Positions 51,259-62,006 of a stretch of 64,000 nucleotides of DNA are shown here, one piece after another (position 1 is the first letter of the stretch; each line of letters starts with the position of its first letter). This DNA comes from Gymnogyps californianus (Eukaryota > Chordata > Aves > Accipitriformes > Cathartidae), in contig NC_059471.1 in NCBI RefSeq assembly GCF_018139145.2, positions 217,701,494 to 217,765,493 on the forward strand. The letters run 5' to 3'. Made by a program: the position numbers and the translations under genes. The notes beneath the pieces were generated by a model. The model was given only the letters and a program-made list of their open reading frames with translations, was not told the DNA's origin and did no database searches.

Positions 51259-53384
51259 CTGGAAATCAAACCACAAAGGGTGAATCAGCACACGCAGCTC
51301 AGGAACTGGCCAGAAAGGACACTGCCATTGCCCCCCTCCCAGGGATGGGTCCTAGGGGCTCAGCTCAAGGGCCTCCCCACCGGACCAGAGTGACCCAAAT
51401 TCCCCACTGAGCTCCCCGGCAGCCGGGATCCCTCCTCCCGATACCTCTGGCATCGGAGAGGTGTGTATCAAAAGGCTCCATTCCCCAGTCTGGCAAGTCC
51501 CAGCTCAGTCCCATGTGAAAGTCACATCCTTCAGTCCAGATTTTTCCTTACAATCACATAATTATGTATTTTATCTTCCAAACATACTGAAAAAAACTCT
51601 GAAGTACACCAAGACTTTAAATAACTGACTGCAATCGAGGACATCCCAGTGGCAGGGAAGAAGAGACTGGGTACAATGCCACGAATCCTGCTCCGACACC
51701 TCAACTACAGCATCAGGAGTCCGAGGCTTCCCCCAGGCATTAAGGACCAGTTCTAATGGGACAGAAATTGAAAATTCAGAGTTCCTAGCAGCATCCTACA
51801 ACAGCCCCCTGAAGAATAGTGGGGACCACGGCAGGGCAGCGCTATTGTTTTCGTGATCAAACTCTAGACACAGAGTCTATGTAAGGGGAAGTTTCATTAA
51901 GTTAATTGGAAGTAAACCAAGTAACATGCAGTGGATTGTGCTTCTGTCTGTGATCTCCAGAAATGAGTGCAGGGTCAGAGTCAAAAAGCGCTGAGGTCTA
52001 ATGCAGGCTCAAGGACTTGCCTTTGACTCCTGAGCGGACCTCAGTTGCTCTGTGTGTAGTTTCTCCATATGTCAGAGATGAAAGGTCACATCAGAGGTCA
52101 TAAAAACCACTATATTTTTGTGTTTAACAAAGATGCAGCTACTAGATCAGGAAGTCCTAAGGTACCGATCGGTGGAAGCTGGTATATGATAATGAAAGTG
52201 CCACCCGATGATACGTTTTCTCTAGGTAGCTGCTCTGGGAGATGGGATGCTGTAATGGACAGAGCTCTGGGTGACACCACAAAGCCAGATTTTGTTAATC
52301 AGTAACGAACTACCTGAGCGCTACCCACAGCAGGCGCAGTAAGATGATTCTGTGCTTGTGGGGAAAACAAACAAACAAAAAAAAACATTGCCTTTTGGGG
52401 GACTGGAAAAACATTTGCTGTGGAGAAGTGAGGAAGGGCTACACTGGGCTCTCGGGCAAGCTTTGGACTGGATGTGCCAGCCCATGCCACGAACTGCAGC
52501 CGCCTGCCCTGGGGAAGCGGGGCTGCTCCTGGCTCAGGGTGCCCACCTGGTCAGGGGCTGGAGGGGCACCGGGCAGCCCCTGCACCGGGAAGGCTCGCAG
52601 GCAGGCGAGAGCCACCAGACGCCCCTCCTGCAGCCACCACCTGGGGCTGAAAAGCTTGTGTGCTAGAAGGGAAGGAGGAAAGAAAAAAATCCCGCAGGAG
52701 CTGAGGTTGGAAAATTAACAAGCAAAGGGCATGGGATGCTCGGTGGGGTGGTGGAACTTCACAGGTTCGGTCAAGCACATCAAGAGCTTTATTCCTCAGA
52801 TGAAGTCTGATTAGGAGTCAGACAAGTCTGTGAGTGCTTATTTATCACTGCATTTTTCTACTAGTGAGGCAGATCCACTACAAGGCAAATCTGGAGGACA
52901 TTTGGCAGGGGCTTCGCTGGAAGGAGTTTGTGATTCTGAAATACTTTCCCAGTCCAGATGTGCCAGGACCCTTTGCGGCATCTCTTGGGGAGAGGCCTAG
53001 CACGTGAGCTCCCTGGCTAAGCAGGGTTGCGTAGCACTCCTGGGTTATTTTTGCTGTTGCTTATATGGGCCTGAAATAAGCTTGCTCTTTGACATATTTG
53101 GCATTTTAGTTTCGTTTTTTGAGGCAGCATTTACCAGGGACCTTTTTTATTGTACAAACCAGTCTCTTATTCCCAGTACCTCTATATTACACACAGATAA
53201 AGTGACGCAAGATTCAAGCAGCCAGCAGACCTTGCGAAGAAGCTCTGTTAAAGCCAGGGCAACAAGGAAGCATTCAGAGCATCCCATGGGGTGACAAGAT
53301 CACCCACCGCCCTCAAGCGCTGTTTGTGTCCTCTGCACAAACGCTACGTTAGGCGAACGACGCCGAGCATCCCGCTGACTTTAC
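51259..53384 (-). other. NRF1 intron between coding exons 1 and 2 (2.1 kb)
   Basis: The donor is GTAAAG at 53384 and the acceptor ends at 51259. It includes a MIR-like fragment at 52000-52085, an (AAAC)n/A run near 52368-52385 and a GC-rich segment at 52480-52640 without a recognised exon. Confidence 0.9.
52000..52085 (+). repeat. Possible MIR-like SINE fragment
   Basis: GACTCCTGAGCGGACCTCAG, TTGCTCTGTGTGTAGTTTCT and CCATATGTCAGAGATGAAAG parallel the MIR words ACTCCTGTGTGACCTTGG, CTCTGTGCCTCAGTTTCC and CCATCTGTAAAATGGGG. Diverged, with no clear head. Confidence 0.45.
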
Positions 53385-53607
53385 CTGCGGCAGCCAGGTG
53401 GGCAGTGACCTCGTCGGCAGCCGTGGAGTTGAGGATGTCAGAGTCATCGTAGGAGGTGTCCTCCGGCGAAGACGGCGAGTCTTCATCCGCGCTCAACATG
53501 CTGTGCTCTGTGTAGGTGGCCACATGGACCTGCTGCACCTGCTGGGCCACTGCGTGGGCCTCGATGGTGGCCATGTGCTCTGTTTGGGTCACCCCGTGTT
53601 CTTCCAT
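53385..53607 (-). CDS. NRF1: NRF1 coding exon 1 (residues 1-74, start codon)
   Basis: Starts MEEHGVTQTEHMATIEAHAV and ends at HLAAA plus one base of Gly75. The ATG is at 53605-53607. An in-frame TAG (53614-53616) lies three codons upstream, so the reading frame cannot begin earlier. The exon acceptor (pyrimidine-rich, ...CTGACAG) ends at 53617, leaving only nine bases of 5' UTR in this exon. The donor is G|GTAAAG at 53384-53383. The exon encodes the N-terminal dimerisation region and the acidic serine-rich segment SADEDSPSSPEDTSYDD, residues 39-55; Ser39, 44, 46, 47 and 52 correspond to casein-kinase-2 phosphorylation positions described in the mammalian protein. The base at -3 of the ATG is T, so the Kozak context is not optimal, although +4 is G. 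Confidence 0.98.
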
Positions 53608-56600
53608 CAATAGCTACTGTCAGAGGAGACAAAAATCACAGGAAGGGGTTACTGACACTGAGGCACCGTAAGGGAGGGCAGCCAAAGGTTTCTGAGCCAG
53701 CTAGGTGAGCAGGCCATGACCAAGAGGGAACAGAGATTACCTCCCCCAGTGGCAGTGGTCTTCTACGAGAGGGAAATAACGACTGCACCAGGAGCCAGAA
53801 GAGGAACCTGAAGTTTAAGAGTTTTGAAAAATCCATACTTCCAAACAACATGGCATAGCACCCAGAGGCAGTCATCTTTGCTGGAGGAAAGGTCTTTAAG
53901 GATCTTGTAGCCCTGAGATTATGTGCCCCGCACACACTACATATTAAGAGGTCTGATCAAAGCTGGAACTTATATTTGCCACTTCAAGATCTAGCTTTCA
54001 GGGAAGATGCTCAAGGGCGATACACAATCTCTCCTCCAACCTCAATAGCTCAGGACACAAACAAGGATGCCAGTACAGAAGTTTACTGGCAGCAAGTTGC
54101 GTTCTACAGACCACTTTTGTTGCATTACTCGTTTAGAGTCCGGAAGCAGGCAAAATCATTACAACCCAAGCACAAATATTACATAAAGCATATTTATTTA
54201 ATGCATCTAGTGGTAAACCACTAAGCAAAGTAGCAGCTTACATAGTCGGCAGGGCACTGGACCACACGCCATGAACATAAATCTGCGCAGAAGGAACAAG
54301 ACAGGAGGTACGCAGATATTTTCAGTGTGTGTCTACCATACATTTGTGGAAAAGGAACAGCACATCCTTAAGATATTTTCAAACTACATTAGAAGAATTA
54401 GGACATCAACCCTCAAAAACAGATTCCCCAAAACCCTCAGGGCAAACAACAGATGGAAAGAGATGACCAGCTGCAGAGAACAATAAAATATACCCAGCAA
54501 ATTCTGACCCTGTAAGTATAGCCATTGAATTTAAAGCTCTTGATTGACACCCTCTTCATGGAAACCTGTTCAGTTTGTCAGGAGGAGAGAGCTAGGAGCA
54601 CAGACACAGACCACAGAGGGGTCTCATACATGGCTGTGTAACTGCTTTATGAACTCAGACAAGCAGTGCCATCACACAGTTTTGTCCTTCAAAAGTTTTC
54701 AATAGCTTCTATTATCCATATCGTGCCATAAATACATGACACGTTGCAAATGATCAACATGACAAAAACCTCAGCCTGGTAAAATAATCACCAGGCTTCT
54801 ACTGACCATAACAGACACACATCCTGATGACCAAACCATGGAAAACCATGGCAGGACTGATGAGACACTGGGACCCAGACCAGGAAAAAGCACTTTGCCA
54901 AGAGGGTTATTTTGACCAAACTAACCAAAGGTCATACACAAAGAAGGAGCAACTAATTGAGACATGGCAAGAGAGGCTATTACAAAGGTGGGATGCTCCA
55001 TGGAAGAAATGGAGAAGAATGGAGGACACCTCAGCTGAAGCTGCTAACACGTGGTCAAATAGGAATAGAAGATTGGGTGGGAGGCAGAAGGAGGTTGAAG
55101 GAGGGGATCAGTCTCACTCTGAATTCAGGAGAGAGTACGAAGGGACAAGGCATGACCAAAGCTGTGGAGCAAGAAGTATTTTTTGCAGCAGCATTTTAAG
55201 CAGCAGAAGTTCAGAAGCAAGGAAGCGGTTGCCATAGTCCAGACAGCAAATGGAAGAAAAGGTAGGGTGGGGAGTGACTGGTATTTAGATGCATTTATTT
55301 CTGCCTCAAATCTCCTGACCAAAGAGCTGAAGTATGACAGATTTTATTTTTTTTTTTCCATCACCAGCTGGTTTCTAAAGGCTTGTTTCCACATGCCTCA
55401 AAATGTCTTCTGCAACTCAGTGAACTGAACGTTATGGACATTTATAAAACAGCTCTTCCAAAGGCAGTTCCAACTTGAAGATACCAAAAATAGGTATCCA
55501 ATTATTTTAGAGAGTCCTGTCCTTAAAACAGGACCCACTCTCCACGTTTTACTTAAGTGCATCTGTTTTTACAGGAAACAAAAGCTGCATCTCAAACACA
55601 AGGAAAATATTCCCTGGACAGCACTAAGAGAAAGCTTCCCGTTCAAATGCCAGAGCCATGTAACGTTGTTGAACAGGGGATGAGATGAAGTTTCTGGTGT
55701 AGCAGCAGGACCAAGATATTGAAAGGAGACTTGGAATGAGCCAAAGAAGTCCACTGAATACAAAGTCAAAACATTCATTACCGTGCATACATTATAACAA
55801 CCAAACCATGCTGTTCTTGCCCTACTTCGGCCAAACAGAGGGTGGTTGCAATCCATCACCTCATCTGGACTTGCCCAGCCAGCCAAGACGTTGGCAAGCA
55901 TTGTGTTATCCCTGAAATGGCTGAGGGCAGTCAGACAGCCACCCTCTTGCTCAACAGACAGTGTTTTCCCAACCACCACATCCTAGGGTTTAGGATGAAT
56001 TAGCTCCACGTATTCACTTGCAAAATGAATTCACTCCTTCTGCAGCCACTGTAGCAGCCTTGGTCTTCCTGAGAAGCCAAACCTGACCTAGCCACTTTGG
56101 CATGGTTTCTCATTTACTAATACAAAGAAATCCGTGTGCATCTTTCCAAAGTGTTACTGAACTTTCCAAAAAGCCAAAACCAATCTCCAAAGCGTTTCGC
56201 CCTCCTCAACTCTGTCCGGTTAACGGACAATTCAGACCGTAGAGGCCGAGCTCCTTGGGATGTACCAGCCTCCCTCTGCTGACCAGAGAAGGAGGCCACA
56301 GCAACCTGCCTTCTAACATAGACATCGTGGGTTCGTAGCTAAAACACAAAAAAAGGGTCCAGATTACAGAATCCCTTTATTATCCATGTCTGTCTATGGC
56401 TGGTTTCTCTCCAACGCTATACACACTTCTAACAACAAGAATCACATACAATGAATGGCTTCTACTAAGAGACTACAATTTCCACACGTAACACCAACTT
56501 CTTTGTGGAGCATCAAAGCTAACTCCATTAATTTTGACATCTTCATGGGGGGATGGAAGCAGAAGGGAACTGTATGCATTTAGGCAGCGGATTTTCATCC

Positions 56601-56651
56601 ACGAGATGCCAACAGTGCTCTAATGCACAGCTACATTCTAAACATTAGGGC

Positions 56652-56673
56652 GATACTGGTTTGATACTGGTTT
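56652..56673. repeat. 11-bp tandem duplication
   Basis: GATACTGGTTT occurs twice head to tail. A minor local duplication. Confidence 0.85.
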
Positions 56674-56792
56674 GGGTGTCCCATCTCGGGAGAATCAGTC
56701 TGGTTAAAACCAGGGACCTGTACTGCCAACTGAGACGGGAGAAAGGACTTGGTCACATATTTAATTATGCAGCCGGCTGCTGTGCAACAGAG

Positions 56793-56860
56793 GGAAGCAT
56801 GGTCTAGTGGCTAAAACAAAGAAACAAGTATCAGGATACAGGTCCAGCACTGGAAGCTGC
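56793..56860 (+). repeat. MIR-like SINE head (tRNA-derived)
   Basis: GAAGCATGGTCTAGTGGCTA and ATCAGGATACAGGTCCAGC, then GCACTGG, follow the tRNA-derived head of amniote MIR-type SINEs (A-box GTCTAGTGGTTA, then CAGGA..CCTGGGTTC). The B box has decayed, so this is not a functional tRNA. Confidence 0.55.
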
Positions 56861-58805
56861 CCAGATACTAAGATGACGTGGCACTAGAATCACCCTCTGT
56901 ACTGGGAAGGCTGGGAAAGAGGGACATGCCCTATATTTACACTCCTGCTAACATTATTGCCCCAAGAAAGTGAGATTTTTTTGGTCCATGAAACATTAAG
57001 AGATCCCCTAAAAGTTCCTAAATAGTATGGATGGGAAACTAAATTCAATCTGGACCATGAACAGATGTGTCCCAGCTTCTGTCTTCTATCCAGGCATGCG
57101 CTAGAGGAACTCAAGCCTGAGGGACAGCAGAAGTGCTGTTGTGAGACTGTTACAAACCTACTGAGGTTATGGCTAAAGCCAAATCACCTTCAAACTCACA
57201 ATCCTCCCCTAAAAGGCTGCTAGAGTTAGATGCTGCTGTTGTCCAACCCTGTTTACAACTCAGACTGTAATATTAGAACCATCCAAAAATAGCCACAATT
57301 CAAATACCACCAGTAAGGAAGGGACTAAGATGCTGAAGTACATTGAAGCAAACTGAAAATTTCTGGTTGAAAAGGTATCAGCCATAATCTCCTTCCAAGG
57401 AACTTATTTTGCCATCACCATAGAAAAATTGGGGGGGGCGAAGATTTGAAGCAAACCCTTAATGGAATATCTCAACAGGCCAGGCTTCCCAAGCCACTGT
57501 GCTTTTTCTGAAAGGGTATATTGCTGCTTTTCTCATTGGAGCAATACAACTTTAAGTACTTTCCATTAAAATAAAAAAATGTATTTATCCACAGAAAAAT
57601 ATGATCAGAACATAACTGACAAAGCGTAGTAACTTTTTAGCTCATCAGGAGACAAGACTACAAGACAACGGATGCTTCCGATACTGTTTCCTTTGGAAGG
57701 AAACCTGCTTGAATCAAGAAGCACTCTACACCTGATGCTACTAAAAACAATGCTTTTTTTATACATAAAATTGGTAGTAGACTGAAACTATGCATTTCTG
57801 AGTCAGCAAGTGGACAGCTGGGTAAGCAACATCAATACTCCTCATGGGCAACTATACAAATTTAAACACACATTTGATCTAGTTTTTACAGGCACACGTC
57901 CTGCTTCAGTGCACAGTGCCTGGTTGAATTCTGGCATTTTTGGAAACAGTTAGCTATAAGCAATGACTGGGATAATCAATAGCAAGGTCATCGTGTTTAC
58001 TTAAAGATGAAGTCCACTTGATTCAAACAGGGTCTAATAACCATCAACCTACTACAAACTCTTTCCTCTCTCCATTGCCTCCCTTCCAAAAGGGTCCACG
58101 GTACATGCTGCAACATATGAAGGTCACTTGCTTCCTCGGTGGCACTATTAGATTTCCTCACTATCTTTCTTGCCTGTATAAAGGTAGGTATAAGCTGGAA
58201 AAAAGGCAATAAACTACTACAGCTCTTCAGTAAATGGTGCAGCCTGCCCAACTGCGTGCACACCACCACCACAAGCTCTAGCAATTCATTTCCAAGTTGT
58301 AACTTGGATTAATTCTAGTTTAACCTGAGAGCTGGCTTCATTCAATGCAGGTTTTCTAGTTTTCCAACTTCTGCGCTATTTTCATACCTGCACGCTTTCC
58401 TTCCAGAAAATTTCCAAATGTCTCCAGAATCATACACTGAAGGGCACCGATCTTTGAGCGTTGAAACCTTGGGTAGTTATTCATATATTCAAATGACTCC
58501 CAAAGGATTCCTGATACAAGTCAGGCTTTGTGGGCAAACACCCTGACAGGCAGTTTCTGCTGGTGATTACCAACCTGTTGATACTGTTGTTGCCCCAGCA
58601 GCAAGGCACCTCTGTCATGTACCTGAAGGGTCTGCACTTGGATTTGAACAGAGATTCAGGCACAGTGGATGGGAAGTTGTTCTTATTGATTAATTTTAGA
58701 GATGAGCATTCATCATTCCAGAAAAGGAAAGTTTATTCCTGTTTTCCTTCAGAAACCAGAACAGTTTCAGGTGTAAGAAAATCCTAATGATATGATGATG
58801 CTTGC

Positions 58806-59390
58806 TGTCGTGGTTTAACCCCAGCCAGCAGCTAAGCACCACGCAGCCGCTCCCTCACTCCCCCCTCCCGCTCCCAGTGGGATGGGGAGGAGAATCAGGA
58901 AAGAAGGTAAAACTCGTGGGTTGAGATAAGAAGTTTAATAACTAAAGTAAAATATAATACTAACAATAATAATAATGAAATACAATAATAATAATAGTAA
59001 TGAAAAGGAATATAACAAAAAAAAGAAGAGAGCAAATAAAAAAAAAAACCCAACAGTGATGCACAATGCAATCGCTCACCACCCGCTGACTGATGCCCCA
59101 GCAGCAATCCGCCCCTCCCGGCCAACTCCCCCCAGTTTATATACTGGGCATGACGTTCCATGGTATGGAATACCCCTTTGGCTAGTTCTCTGCTCCCTCC
59201 CAGCTCCTTGCACACCTGCTTGCTGGCAGAGCAGGGGAAACGGAGAAATCCTTAACTTAGGATAAGCGCTACTTAGCAACAACTAAAACATCAGTGTGTT
59301 AGCAACATCATTCTCACACTAAATCCAAAACACAGCACTGTACCAGCTACTAAGAAGAAAATTAACTCGAACCCAGCCGAAACCAGGACA
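58806..59390 (-). mobile_element. Solo LTR of an avian endogenous retrovirus, same sense as NRF1
   Basis: 585 bp, read on the minus strand from TGTCCTGGTTTCGGCTGGGT to GGGGTTAAACCACGACA, with TG...CA ends. Recognisable internal words are TTTTCTTCTTAGTAGCTGGT, GCTAAGTAGCGCTTATCC, GGGGTATTCCATACCATGGA and GGAGTTGGCCGGGAGGGGCG. A TATATAAA box sits at 59136-59143 (minus strand). Flanking 5-bp words CTTGC (58801-58805) and CCTGC (59391-59395) look like a target-site duplication with one mismatch. There is no gag, pol or env nearby, so it is a solo LTR left by recombination. A 5-bp duplication would suit an ERVL-type element; the family name was not verified. An A-rich (AAT)n stretch at 58955-59050 appears expanded. 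Confidence 0.85.
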
Positions 59391-60384
59391 CCTGCAAAGA
59401 CATTTCCTGGTAGTTGTAGCTTAGTCCAGAAGCCTTGGATGACAGCCAGAAGTATTTTTAAAGTCGCTTAAAGTGCTTCAAAAAATATGAGGATAAAATC
59501 CCTCTCATCACACAGTGCAGTTGCTTCATGACTGTGTCAGAGGTTCCTTTGATGTACTGTCAACTACGATCAATGGCTGCTGACACCATCACTGGAAGAA
59601 TACCAGATGCAGGAGGAGCAAAGCAAGCTAAAATAGCAGAAGCCGTACCATTCAAACCAGCAGAAAACAACAGAAACAGAACATAAAAACCATAAATTCT
59701 ACATTAAATTTAAAACCACATGGATTAAAATCAAGGTCTCGTCTGCTCAGTGTAATCTGTGGTGTGAATGTAAAGAGATATAACTCAACCCATATAAAAC
59801 CAAGTGGGTTATCCCACTGTAGAAACTGTCCTCTACCACCGCCATCTAGTTTAATGTTGCTTCACGGGTGCTTTAAACTGAGCCAAAAATAAAATGTCCA
59901 CACCAGAAAAAATGATGAGGTACACCAGCATGACTGGGAAAACTCTCTTACACAGACAGGGCCTGGACTTATTTTTATCCTTTAGACTGCTGAAGCGGTT
60001 TTACTTCAGATGCTGTAGAAGCACAAGACACTGCCCTCTGAGACAGTCTTAACTTAGAGATGAGCATTTATCTGCTGGCATTTTAAATCACGTGGCCATT
60101 TTTACTAACTCATCCAACACAATGCCTGATTCATCTGAAACCCTGGTCAGATTAACAATAAATAAAAGAATCGCTGGGTCTCACTTCTTTGGCGGTTTAA
60201 ATAATTTTAAAAGGATGCAAAATATGAATTATCTGAATGAAGACTGAAGGAGAAGGGCTGAGACCCAGAATATTTTGACAGAGACTTGCTCTGCGCCCTC
60301 CTGCACATGCACAGCCCACTCCAGTCACGTGTGCTCAGATCCCTCCTAAGAGAGCAGCCGCTGCACGAAAGGGACCTCAGGGAA

Positions 60385-60645
60385 CGCAGGGGCACAGGTT
60401 TTAAATGAAAAGAGGGTAGATTTAGATCAGACATAAGGAAGAAATTCTTTGTGGTGAGACACTGGCACAGGTTGCCCAGAGAAGTTGTGGATGCCCCATT
60501 CCTGGAAGTGTTCAAGGTCAGGTTGGATGGGGCTTTGAGCAACCTGATCTAGTGGAAGATGTCCCTGCCCACTGCGGGGGAGTTGGACTAGATGATCTTC
60601 AAAGGTCCCTTCCAACCCAAACCGTCCCATGATTCTGTGATTCTA
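60385..60645 (+). mobile_element. CR1 LINE fragment (3' end), antisense to NRF1
   Basis: About 260 bp, 5'-truncated. It runs from GGTTTTAAATGAAAAGAGGG through GAGACACTGGCACAGGTTGC and TTGGACTAGATGATCTTCAA to GGTCCCTTCCAACCC and the avian CR1 terminus ATGATTCTGTGATTCTA. Compared with the copy at 2725-3262 it is shorter and independently inserted. The minus-strand frame at 60207-60542 is repeat-derived. Confidence 0.95.
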
Positions 60646-61991
60646 CCATTCTGAAACGGGGTGGGAACAGCTAACAGCCTCGTCAACATCCAAAACACCA
60701 AATATAAAGTTCACCTGTTCAAGTTCTGCAACCAGACCTTCCTTCTGCTTGGGCATTTCAGAGTTCATTCGATGAGCAAACCTCTCTTCCGTAAGCCAAC
60801 ACCATACAGCCCAAGAAGTCACTGTGAAAAAGAGTGGGGTTGTCTTTCTTACAAAACTTGCTGCTTTGTCAAATAGAGTTCTGTATTTTCTTTGCAAATA
60901 ACCCTGGTTGTCAGAACTCAGGGTTCATATTTTCATATCAAGAGTGAGTCACTATGGGTAGAACGCCATAAGGGAAGAGTTCACCTGCATTCTGTAATAG
61001 CCTCCACATAAAAATGTGTATGACGTTTTATAACTACAATGCAAGAATTAGCAAATCGCCAACAGTAAAGGGAGAGGCCAACTCTCACGCAGCCTGCTCA
61101 GTGCGCTATAGCACAACCTTGCCTAACCAAAGGTTTTGGAAGAACGAAATCCCATCCCAGCCAGCTGCATGGCACTGCTGCACAGGGGAACTAAGCTTAT
61201 TTGATTCTGAGCTCAAGCAGCAGCCCTGCCTTCTACAGTGATACAAGCAAGGATTTAGAAATTACACAGGAGGAAAGACAGAGGACTAACAGACACACAT
61301 ACTTTTTCAGAATCCACTTTATAAGTGATCAATGTCAGCAATTAGTTTAATAGACACGTTAACCTTTCCAGCTCAGACTATCGTCCCCATACGTGTTTCA
61401 GGCTGGTCAGGTCATCGACCCTCTTCTCTTCCCAGCGATGAGATTCAGGAGAAAGGCTGCATTACATGACCCACCTAGTATCCTCTAAAGAATTAGCCTT
61501 GAATTGCTGAAAAGATCTTAAATTTAGATGATACAGGAGCAAACCAGATGCTACAGGAAGCCACAGTAACTAGGGAAAAAAGGGGCAATAAGCTTACATC
61601 AGCTCATGTCTCTGAAAAAAGCCAGCCAGCCTGCATCAAGCTTCTCCTCATCCTCCTTTCACCCAAACATCAGGGGAGTCAATACCTAAGCCTACAAAGG
61701 TGCGTGCAGAGGTCTAGGCTGGTGTCCAGAGAGGCCCGGCTCTCCACAGCATGGATGGGTTGTTTAAAAAGGTACAAACCAGCCTGTTAGCTAGTGATGG
61801 ACCCACTGAAACACAAAGAGCAGGGCACCGGTGAAGCCTCATGGCCTGCAAACACTCTCTTGCAGAGGAGGGTTTGTAACGGCATTTTCCCCAAAGCCAC
61901 ACCCTGTATTCGGCATACTGTAAAGTAAGCGACAAGCCAACGTTGTGGTTGCTCATTTGGCTCAAGGGACATCAGATGTTCCTGGGGTTAA

Positions 61992-62006
61992 TTTTTTTTT
62001 TTTTTT
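61992..62006. repeat. Poly(T) run, 15 bp
   Basis: Uninterrupted Ts followed by an AT-rich stretch. Simple low-complexity sequence in the 5' intron. Confidence 0.8.

Larger units (their letters stand above)
465..53616 (-). other. NRF1: NRF1 gene, ten coding exons plus 3' UTR (5' noncoding exon not identified)
   Basis: Nuclear respiratory factor 1 is a homodimeric nuclear transcription factor. It binds GC-rich palindromes (YGCGCAYGCGCR) in promoters of respiratory-chain, mitochondrial-biogenesis, translation and growth genes. The ten minus-strand exons listed below join in frame to 503 codons, the same length I recall for the mammalian protein, with no stop, frameshift or missing splice site. 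From family knowledge, residues 1-78 hold dimerisation and CK2 phosphorylation sites, about 88-116 the nuclear localisation signal, about 109-305 the DNA-binding region and about 300-476 the activation region; the translated sequence fits all of these. The gene body here is about 53 kb. In vertebrates generally, NRF1 is followed by the miR-183/96/182 cluster and UBE2H, which would lie beyond the left edge. Left boundary is inferred from the poly(A) signal; the right boundary given is the acceptor of the first coding exon. Confidence 0.97.

Noticed and set aside
53608..53610. Upstream TTG as the NRF1 start, giving one extra residue
   Set aside because: The canonical ATG follows directly, gives the known N-terminus, and an in-frame TAG lies two codons before the TTG.
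54827..55237. 136-codon open frame of charged residues in the 5' intron
   Set aside because: Could resemble an old transposon frame, but no transposase, integrase or capsid motif is visible.
59131..59148. Palindrome-like CCCAGTTTATATACTGGG as an independent element
   Set aside because: It is imperfect and is the TATA-box region of the solo LTR.
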